From Eudorina sp. 2006-703-Eu-15 (taxonomy: Eukaryota; Chlorophyta; Chlorophyceae; Chlamydomonadales; Volvocaceae), in NCBI GenBank assembly GCA_003117195.1, contig BDSI01000002.1, forward strand, positions 2,195,328 through 2,259,327: DNA of 64,000 nucleotides, written 5' to 3'. The translations under genes were made by a program, and so were the position numbers. The notes under the pieces are model-generated. The model was not told where the DNA came from. It worked only from the letters and a program-made list of their open reading frames with translations, and made no database searches. Shown in pieces: positions 57,801 through 64,000 of the stretch (its first letter is position 1; each line of letters starts with the position of its first letter).

Positions 57801-60800
57801 TAACGTGCCTAGGTACCGAAGGGTGCCGATTATGTCCCAATGTACAGGGATGGACCACACGATTTCCCCCCCTCCCCCCCACACACGCCACCACCACCAC
57901 CATCTCAGTTTTCTTTTACACACCACCACCACCATCACCATCACCATCACCCCAATGTGGGGGGACTCGGCCCGCGCCCGCAGGCCGCCTACACGTGCGC
58001 CGACGGCGACGGCCGGCCGGTGCCGTACAACGCCATCGTGCCGCTGCCCATGTCCCTGGAGCTGATCGAGCAGCGGCTGGAGGGCTGCTTCTACCGCTCC
58101 CTCGCGGCGGTCAGGTGGGGCGGCGGGGGAGAGGGGGGCGGGGGGTGGACGGGTTGACGGGCCCCTGGGGGGAGTGCGCACGAGGGAGGAGGTGTGGGGC
58201 GCGGCGCAGCGGCCAGGGCGCTGAGGAACCCGGTGTGACCCACATCGGTGTCGCTCTCTTGCTTTCAGCCCCAGGGGAGGGTCTGCTTCAGAGGAGCCAC
58301 CGGGCGTCGCTACCCTGGCCGGCATGTACCACCTGCCGCCACCTGTTGTAAGCCAGGAACGACCGAAGCCTCGCGAGTCGCGACAAAACGTACTACGCAA
58401 CACGCCGACTATCCGCTGACTAATTAACTGTCGAGATTCCAGCGTAGCTGGAATGCAGCGGCTGCCCCTGCGCCGCTGGACGCCACCGCCGCTGACACCG
58501 CTGACCCACCATTCGCCGCCCGCCGCCCGCCGCCTGCCGCCCGCCGCCCGACGTCAGACACGACATCGACACCATCGTGTCGAACGCCGAGCGCTTCAAC
58601 GGCACCGACTCGAGCGTCGCCAGCCGAGCCCGGGAGATGCGCCTGCACTTCACCGCCGCGCTCACCGGCCGCAGCGTGGACGAGATGCTCGTGCTCGGGC
58701 CTGATGTCGCTGTACGGCGCCGCCGCCGCCGCATGGCGGCGCCGCGCCGCCGGCGCGGCGATCTGTCGCGGCTGTGGGAGCTGGTGGCAGCGGACGACTT
58801 CGCGGCGGCGCCGGCGGAGGCGGAAGCGGGGGAGGCAGTGGAAGGGAAGAGGCCGGCCGGCATGCGTGGCGGTCATTGGACGGGCGCGGATGCCGTACGG
58901 GGCGGGCGCGACCAACTGGGCGGTTTCGCGGGGCCGCGACGGCGCGGCGGCCTGGCGGCGGGCCTGGCGTCGCCGCCGTCGTCGTCGCAGCCGGGTGCAG
59001 CGGCCGGCGGCGGCGGCGGCGGTGGGATGGCCTGGGCGGCGGCGACGACGACTACGACCACTTCTGGCGATGGCGCCGCCGCCGCCGCAGGTGCGCGCAG
59101 TGTGCGCGACGCCAACGGCCGTTTCATATCCGCGCCCCGGGCGCCGGGCCCACGGCAGCGGCAGCAGCCGAAGCGCCAGCGTGCGGGCGGCAAGCCGGGC
59201 TCGTCGGATTTTGAGTCCGAGGAGGAGGAGGCGGCGACGGCGCGGGTGACATCGCCGTCGGGTCGCAGCCGCCGCCAGCAGCAGCCGCGGCAGCAGCAGC
59301 AGCGGCAACAGAGCCGCGAGGCCCCCAGCCGACCACGCCGGGAGCGGGCGTCGGCGCCGGGTCGATTCGCGGAGCTGTACGGCTCGGACGAGGACGGCGG
59401 CCTGGATTCGGACTCCGATGCGATGGACGAGCAAGTGGAGGACAGCGGCAGCGGCAGCGACGGCGGCGGCGGCGGCGGCCGGGGCCGGCGGCAGCGGCAG
59501 CAGCGCCAAGCGCAGCCGCTGCGCCGGTCGGCACGCGCGAGGCAGCCCACCAAGTACGGCAGCGACTTTGCGGGCGAGATACAAGAGGAGGGTGACGAAG
59601 AGGATGAGGACGACGATTGCGGCGAAGGGCGTGGCGGGGGCGGAGGTGGCGGCGGCCGCGCCGCCGCCGCCGCCGCCGCAGCGGCGGCGGATCGTCATCG
59701 CCGTGGCGCCGCTCGCGCCGGCGGAGGGGCGGTGGGAGCGGTGGGCACGTCCCCCACTGCCCGCATGCCCGAGGGGCATGAGCGCAACAACACCAGCGTC
59801 GTGCGGACAGCGGCGGACGGAGGCGGCGGTGCCGACGCCGAGTGGGCGGCCGCGGCGGCAGCGGCGCCGCCGCCGCCGGGACCCATGGCGTTGTGGGGAG
59901 GTTTGCCGGCGGCAGAGGCGGCACCGGCGGCACCGGCGGGCACCCTCCGCCATCCGCCCGGGCCGCTGGGATGGGGGAGGCCCTCAGCCGCACCCCCCTC
60001 GCAGCAGTTTACGGGCCCGTCGGCGGTGGCGGCGGCGGTGGCGGCGACCACGACCGCAGGCGCGGGCCCGTCGGCGGTGACTGCCGACCCCGCGGCGGCA
60101 GCGAATGCGGGACCATCCGAAGACCCCATGGGCTTCGCCGGAACGGCGAGTACGGATGCTACGGCCGGCCGTACACAGCCTGGCGCAGGTCGGCTGAAGA
60201 TACGGCTCCGGCCCACGGCCGCCGAGGGCCCACGGGTCGGTGCATCGGTGCTGTCCCTGCCTGGGCCCCAGCTGCCGCCGTTGGGCGTCGCATTGCCGTT
60301 TCCGGTGGACTTGCGCGGACACGGCGGCGGCGGCGGCGGCGGTAGCGCCGCTGTTGGGTCCCCGTCCGATGCTGCGCCGCTGGGACAGTACGGCCGTCGA
60401 CGGCCGCCGAGGGACTCCACCGCCGCGGCGGTCGCGCCGCCGGTCCCGCAGCCGGAAGGCGGCGGCCGCAGCCGCCGCGCGGCGGCGGTGGCGGCCGTCC
60501 GGGCGGTTGCCGCCGCGGCAGCGGCGGTCGCCCGGTCTGATGAGGACGAGACGGGGGGCAGCGACAGCGAGGCCGACATTGGCGATGACGACGACGATGA
60601 CGATGACGACGACGACGACGGTGACGGCCGCAGGCCATCTCGCCTGGGCTTGCGCCGCCAGCAACCGCAGCGGCAGCGCAGCGGCCGCACAGAGGCGAAT
60701 GCACCGGGCTCGCGCGGCGCCCGCGGCGGGGGCAGCGGCGGCGGCAGCGGTGTAGCGGCGCGTGGCGTCGACGCCGACAGGGTTATCACCGGACATGGAC

Positions 60801-61774
60801 CTGGGGGACATGGGGGACATGGGGGAGGCGGCGCCGCCGCCGCTGAGCTGCCCTCATCCTACTACCACACCGCCCACCCCACCCAGCCCAACCCGTACCA
60901 CACGCAGCCCGCGGCGGCGGGGCTCGCTGGCGGCGCGCATCCCCTGGAGTTCCAGCCCCTGGCAGCGGCCCTCCACCCCGCGGGCTTTGGGGGCCAGCCG
61001 CCGCCTCAGCAAAAGCAGCAGCATCACCACCACCACCACCACCACCACCAGCCCGATTGGGACGCCGGCGCTGCGTCCTTCGACAACGCCGGTGCTGCCG
61101 GGCCCAGAAGGCGTGCTGCCGCTGCCGCCGGCGGCGGCGCCGCCGCCGCCACCGGGGCCAGGGAGCTGTATGCGCAGCTCGGAGCGGCAGCGGCGGCGGC
61201 GGGGCCTCCTGGCGGCGATGAGCGGGAGGGCGCGGAGGCGGAGATGTCTGCGCTGTACCCTCAGGTCGGCGCCGGTGGCGGCCGCCGTCGCTTCGACGCC
61301 CCCGCGGGACCGGCCGAGGCCGCCGCCGCCGCCGCCGCCACCGCCGCGGCGGCCCAGCAGCTGCAGCACTACCATCAGCAGCTCATGCAGCAGCAGCAGC
61401 ACCCCCACCCCCACCACCCCATGGCGGCACAGAGCCGACGGCCGTCTGCGGACTGGCAGCAATCGCATCTCCCCCGCCACACGCGCCCGACCGGCCAACA
61501 CGCCCAGCAGTCCTCCGAATGGGATGGGGAGTCTGCGCCGGGGTCCCTGGACCACCTGGCTCCGCCGCCGCACCCACAGCAGGACCTGCCTCGGGGCGGT
61601 GGTTTCGGAGCCGCCGGGCAATACGGACTGGACCCCCCGCGCGGCGGCCACGGTGGGGGTCCGTACGACCCTGTCGTGTACGGCACCGGCGCTGGGTTTG
61701 ACCCCCAGCATCCGTTGAGTGGGTACTTTGGTGCGCTGGCCGGTGGGGGCTCGGGGTGGCCCCCGGGGTCCTAG
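42452..61774 (+). CDS. WD40-repeat bromodomain protein, BRWD/PHIP family
   Basis: This is a chromatin-associated WD40-bromodomain protein. Exons: ATG 42452-42454, 42721-42847, 42956-43089, 43440-43529, 44253-44471, 45085-45225, 45932-46250, 46619-46878, 47228-47719, 48250-48351, 48526-48726, 49143-49259, 49810-49916, 50408-50635, 51087-51261, 51821-52551, 53176-53350, 53690-54070, 54488-54564, 54906-55043, 55822-55993, 56448-56625, 57195-57499, 57984-58114, 58558-61774 (TAG). They sum to 8220 nt (2739 aa) in frame. The N-terminal ELLFLIWRSLSSGPL is the BRWD LisH-like segment. WD repeats run from YCCTYDNTGRRIMTGSDDNL to FSPDGAQLAVTDTAG. The WVLDELTQQPPHLM linker and YLPDFYCPQLGDDVVYLRAG domain are family-specific. 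One bromodomain follows (ELIEQRLEGCFYRSLAAV, NAERFNG with the acetyl-lysine Asn). The second animal bromodomain is absent. An extra exon with donor GTAAGG at 47976 is possible. Confidence 0.85.
44131..44190 (+). repeat. 23-bp tandem repeat, ~2.5 copies
   Basis: GTGGTGCTGACCGCACGCTC with an ACG link is repeated in the BRWD-like intron 43530-44252. Confidence 0.8.
44744..44831 (+). repeat. ~45-bp direct duplication
   Basis: GTGCATATCAGGCTCACAGG and ACAAAGCCGATCC recur as GTGCATATCAGGCACATAGG and ACAAAGCCGATAC in the BRWD-like intron 44472-45084. Confidence 0.8.
45238..45480 (+). repeat. Partial repeat C copies around a duplicated exon end
   Basis: GGGCAGGGCAGGAGTGCTGT and GACATGCAAGGGGC near 45238-45275 begin ~12 nt after the donor at 45226. 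A second fragment at 45408-45480 has GTCATGCGAGGGACG and ATATGCCCGTGAGCGTAA. Between them sits a copy of the preceding exon's 3' end (45279-45310). Confidence 0.6.
46996..47043 (-). repeat. Diverged, antisense copy of dispersed repeat A
   Basis: On the minus strand it reads GTCAGCAGCGCAGCTTCAAT, then CTGTCTACCCATTTCGTATG. It lies in an intron of the plus-strand BRWD-like gene, ~185 nt before the 47228 exon. It is the only clearly antisense copy. Confidence 0.6.
50079..50165 (+). repeat. Two tandem copies of dispersed repeat B
   Basis: CAAGACAGCGAAACCGCAAA followed by AAGTCAC and, ~55 nt on, CAAGACAGCGAACCGCAAA with the same AAGTCAC tail. The copies are in the BRWD-like intron ending at 50407. 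The shared tail indicates local duplication of the element. Confidence 0.75.
51298..51441 (+). repeat. Dispersed repeat C just after a BRWD-like donor
   Basis: This is the second near-complete copy, ~37 nt after the donor at 51262: CAGGCAGAACAGGGGTGCGT, GACATGCGAGGGGCC, GTTGCCCGACCCATAAAG and GGTGTCGGAAGAACGCTG. It has the same orientation relative to the gene as the copy at 11445. Confidence 0.85.
54159..54360 (+). repeat. Hexanucleotide (CTGGCC)n satellite, ~33 perfect units
   Basis: A perfect run in the BRWD-like intron 54071-54487. It is stop-free in all plus frames and gives spurious LALALA, PWPWPW and GPGPGP frames, which should not be annotated as protein. Near-perfect units imply very recent expansion. 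Confidence 0.95.
54735..54799 (+). repeat. (CT)n microsatellite upstream of a 3' splice site
   Basis: About 31 CT units lie ~105 nt before the acceptor at 54905 in the BRWD-like gene, as an unusually long polypyrimidine tract on the sense strand. Confidence 0.9.
55068..55266 (+). repeat. ~50-60-bp minisatellite with GGGA runs
   Basis: Three to four units of CACCGGCCCTCAGGGGAAGG followed by CA(GGGA)n and CCCACCGGCC. The array starts ~25 bases after the donor at 55044. Confidence 0.9.
55689..55812 (+). repeat. Two copies of dispersed repeat A in one intron
   Basis: A full copy (CAGCAGCGCAGTTTGAATAT, GTCTACCAATTCC) starts at 55690. A right-half copy (CTACCAATTTCCTATATCCC) at 55793-55812 ends ~10 nt before the 3' splice site at 55821. 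The second copy therefore supplies the polypyrimidine/acceptor region itself. Confidence 0.8.
56979..57026 (+). repeat. 9-bp tandem repeat (ACCACCCTG)
   Basis: Five units of ACCACCCTG in the BRWD-like intron 56626-57194. The same intron has a GCTGT run at 56804-56842. Confidence 0.85.
57567..57776 (+). repeat. G-rich satellite (GGGTGGGTGGGTGGGAGGGT)
   Basis: About 210 bp of GGGT units with GGGA or GGGC interruptions at a higher-order period of ~20 and ~60 bases, right after the donor at 57500. The sense strand is strongly G-quadruplex prone. Confidence 0.92.
58558..61774 (+). other. Giant low-complexity last exon of the BRWD-like gene
   Basis: The exon encodes 1072 residues. The first ~50 finish the bromodomain (DTIVSNAERFNGTDSSVASR), and the rest is Ala/Gly/Gln/Arg/Ser-rich and probably disordered. 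It has acidic patches such as DIGDDDDDDDDDDDDGDG near 60580-60620 and a His run (H11) near 61024-61055. There are repeated SPR/RRS-type basic segments. Stop-free length with G/C-ending codons supports it as real coding sequence, although exact composition may include unrecognised short introns. Confidence 0.65.
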
Positions 61775-62599
61775 GATTGCTGCCGGCGGCGGCGGGGGAA
61801 GGGGCGCGGGGTGGCGGGGGGCGATACCGATAGTGGCAGCGGTGGCGGCGGCGGGGGAGTGGTGGTGGTGGTGTGTGTGAGGAATCAATGAGCGGCGAGC
61901 AGGCCCGCCCGACCCAAACCAGTCACCTGAACACTTCCCATAATTGGCGGTGTGTGTTCCTCGATACGTGTATACCTACGTGTGTGTGTGTGTGTCTGTT
62001 TGTGAGTGTTTTTGGCGGGTAGGTCGGGCGCAAATGGCGAAGGGAGGGGTGTAGGACGCGGCCGCAACACGGTGGACGGGTGTTGGTGTCCGGGGGGCGG
62101 GGGACTGCGCTGTGCTGTGTGTTTGCGGTGCGGTGTAGCGTCCTGACATTGCGGTGTGGGTTGGTGGGGTGTGTGGGTTTGGAGGCCCTGCTGCGGCTGC
62201 TGGATTGGGGCCGGAGGGGGGTTTCATTCAATGTGGCGCCAGCGGACAAACCCAGCACACTTTCAAAGGATGGGGGATTGCTGTGACCTGACCTGATGTG
62301 GATGGCACGGCAGGGGCAGTTACGTGGAGACTGGTCGCATCGAGAGCATGTCCCTTATCCCAACGCGGCAAGATACAGAGCCGCCTTATGTCGGCCTGGC
62401 AGCGTCGAAGCATTCGAGCATACATACTTCATAGACCGGACTCTGTGCATTGGGGGGCCTGATGGGAGCGGCAGCAGATCACATGCCAGGACCTGAGGAC
62501 CTGACCTCAGGATGCGCGGGTTTCCGTACAATGTACGATTGCAAGTCGTTCGGTCTGTACTGCTTATGAAATACTTCAGCAGTCCTTCAAATTACAACA

Positions 62600-62604
62600 T
62601 GTAA
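62600..62604 (+). terminator. TGTAA poly(A) signal of the BRWD-like gene
   Basis: TGTAA lies ~825 bp after the stop in an AT-richer stretch (ACATGTAAAGATG). It is the first plus-strand TGTAA downstream and sits about 185 bp before the next start codon, which suits a 3' end. Confidence 0.5.
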
Positions 62605-62788
62605 AGATGTTAGTGCAAGTGTTTGCCTGATTCACGCCAGGTTGCGAAAGAAGTCAAGACCATGCTTGACTAAGGGCAAAACGTGCACGGAGCTAAATGT
62701 GCACTGAGTGAAACGATGCATTCAATCAAATTCGTGTGAATTAAATGAAGCAATATCATATTAAAGTCAAATCCATTGCTATCTTAGT
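62605..62788 (+). promoter_or_regulatory. Short AT-rich promoter region of the right-edge gene
   Basis: Only ~185 bp separate the candidate poly(A) signal of the upstream gene from the ATG at 62789. The stretch is the most AT-rich in the window (GAATTAAATGAAGCAATATC, ATTAAAGTC). No defined TATA box position can be argued without a transcription start. Confidence 0.35.
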
Positions 62789-64000
62789 ATGCCGCCTTCG
62801 AGGAATGGGCGACGTCGGACCGATGGCTACGATTGGACTGACGACGATGAAACGGACGACGTCTGGGAGAGCGACAGCAGCAGCGATGATTTGCCGGACT
62901 GGACTGAAACCGACGAAAGCCACCTCGAAGACCTGCAGCGCGAGCTGCGGTCCCGGCCGTCCACCCGTCGCGATGTGCTGCAGTACCCGGCCTTCCTCCG
63001 CCACTGCCGCTTCCACGCGCTCCGTTCCCTCCACAGAAGCCTCCAGCTGCAAATCCTCACGAAGCTGAAGCGCCTCGAGGCGTCCGCCTCCGTCTCCTAC
63101 GTGGAGGAGGCGCTTGAGGAGCCCAAGCGCCTCCACGTGCTGCTCTGGCAGGGCCCCATCGACAATAAGAATAATACTATCCCCGGAGGACCCCCGCCCG
63201 GAGACACCCCGGGATGTGTGGAGGGGGAGGACATGGCCCTGGCCGCTATCCTGGAGCCCCACGAGCTCCGCCTCACGCGGCTGCCGGCCCTGAAGGGCGG
63301 CGGAGCCACCGGCCCCCGGCCGGGGCCGGAGTCAGCCGGTAGCGCGAGTGCGCCCCCGCAGCCCCACCTCCTAGGGTTCTGCGTTCTCAGCCGCGTCAGG
63401 GACCCCACCTCCGACGCCGTCTTCCACGTCATCGAGTACTTTGAGACGCTGGCGAACGGCTACAACCTGGGGCAGCTCATGTACGAGCGCGCGGGCGAGG
63501 CGCTGTGCCGCGCCGACGCCGCCGCGGCGGCGGCCCTGGCGGCGGCGGACGCCGCCGATGCTTCCGACGCCTGGCCGCGCGCCCGCGTGCCGTTGTCGGC
63601 ACCGAGCGCCGGCGTCGCCGGCGGCGCCCTCCGACCGTATGACCATTGCGGCGTTGACGGCGACAGCGCTGACGTGATCGAAGGGGTCACACATTGGCAG
63701 GAGCCTCTGTCGGACCCGGGGTCTGATCCGGGAATGGATGCGAGTAAGCAACCTGTCGCTGCCGCTGCCGCTGCTGGTGTGGGCGTGCCGTCGGTGGCGG
63801 CGATGGCGGCTTTGGGGAAGGCGGCGCCGTCTCAGGCCTCCTGGCCGTTGCCCAGTGCCCCCGCCAACATCTACTACTGGATAAAACTGGAGCGTATACC
63901 GGCACTGGGGCGCGGGGGCTTGCTCCGCGTGTTCGTACATGGATGGCTGCGGGGGCTGGGGGGAACCGCCGGGGGTGCCCGCCGGTGCGCCGCCGGCAGC
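62789..64000 (+). CDS. Unrecognised acidic protein, 3'-partial
   Basis: From ATG 62789 the frame stays open for all 404 codons to the window edge. The first ~50 residues are Asp/Ser-rich (WTDDDETDDVWESDSSSDDL, then DWTETDESHLEDLQ). A predicted helical region with LRHCRFHALRSLHRSLQLQI and LTKLKRLEASASVSYVEEAL follows. Next are HVLLWQGPIDNKNN, LLGFCVLSRVRDPTSDAVFH and VIEYFETLANGYNLGQLMYE. An Ala-rich linker leads to NIYYWIKLERIPALGRG and a Gly-rich end. I do not recognise the family. Codon use is typical of the window, and the internal hydrophobic pattern from ~180 to 250 looks folded. Introns cannot be excluded, though none is needed. The ATG is the first in frame, close behind the AT-rich promoter region. 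Confidence 0.65.
   Translation, partial: MPPSRNGRRRTDGYDWTDDDETDDVWESDSSSDDLPDWTETDESHLEDLQRELRSRPSTRRDVLQYPAFLRHCRFHALRSLHRSLQLQILTKLKRLEASASVSYVEEALEEPKRLHVLLWQGPIDNKNNTIPGGPPPGDTPGCVEGEDMALAAILEPHELRLTRLPALKGGGATGPRPGPESAGSASAPPQPHLLGFCVLSRVRDPTSDAVFHVIEYFETLANGYNLGQLMYERAGEALCRADAAAAAALAAADAADASDAWPRARVPLSAPSAGVAGGALRPYDHCGVDGDSADVIEGVTHWQEPLSDPGSDPGMDASKQPVAAAAAAGVGVPSVAAMAALGKAAPSQASWPLPSAPANIYYWIKLERIPALGRGGLLRVFVHGWLRGLGGTAGGARRCAAGS

Noticed and set aside
57056..58403. Minus-strand HPPTHPPT-repeat frames.
   Set aside because: They are encoded by the complement of the GGGT satellite and intron sequence.
58424..59953. 509-codon minus-strand open frame opposite the last BRWD-like exon.
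   Set aside because: It is an Arg/Pro-rich antisense shadow of a GC-rich coding exon, where complementary codons rarely form stops.
60854..61888. 344-codon minus-strand frame.
   Set aside because: It is also an antisense shadow of the low-complexity exon, with no independent domain.

Overview
The window is nuclear DNA of a GC-rich green alga, most likely a volvocine/chlamydomonad chlorophyte. Indicators are very high GC in coding DNA, third positions almost always G or C, dense short exons with GTGAGT/GTGCG/GTGGG donors, Ala/Gly/Gln/His homopolymers in proteins, many GC-rich micro- and minisatellites in introns, and candidate TGTAA polyadenylation signals. I cannot name the species. All exon calls come from reading both strands by eye with phase checking; no alignment was run.

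Layout, left to right. (1) About 295-12240, plus strand: importin-11, a karyopherin-beta nuclear transport receptor, with its 5' part outside the window. (2) 21238-14641, minus strand: presenilin, the gamma-secretase-type aspartyl protease, with both catalytic Asp motifs and the PALP motif and a greatly enlarged cytosolic loop. (3) 21631-22584, plus strand: a small intronless cold-shock-domain protein resembling Unr/CSDE1, sharing a ~390-bp divergent promoter with presenilin. (4) 41833-26710, minus strand: translation initiation factor eIF5B in 28 exons; the summed CDS is an exact multiple of three and predicts ~1706 aa. (5) 42452-61774, plus strand: a WD40-bromodomain protein of the BRWD/PHIP type in about 25 exons (~2739 aa by summed exons), divergent from eIF5B. 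(6) 62789 to the right edge, plus strand: an unrecognised acidic protein that runs out of the window.

The most striking points are these. eIF5B appears to carry, between its first exon and its lysine-rich region, two in-phase exons encoding a bacterial-type tRNA-binding OB-fold (PheRS-beta N-terminal/YtpR/EMAP type). It then carries an array of eight exons, mostly of symmetric phase 1-1, each ending in a version of the peptide [14 protein letters not shown]. Three short dispersed sequence families sit in introns: one close to 3' splice sites in the sense orientation, one in introns upstream of 3' splice sites, and one just after 5' splice sites, which suggests introner-like or splice-site-associated modules. 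Four introns appear to begin with GC rather than GT.

The genes are housekeeping genes arranged in divergent and convergent pairs, not an operon or accessory cluster. I see no rRNA, tRNA, CRISPR or complete transposon.
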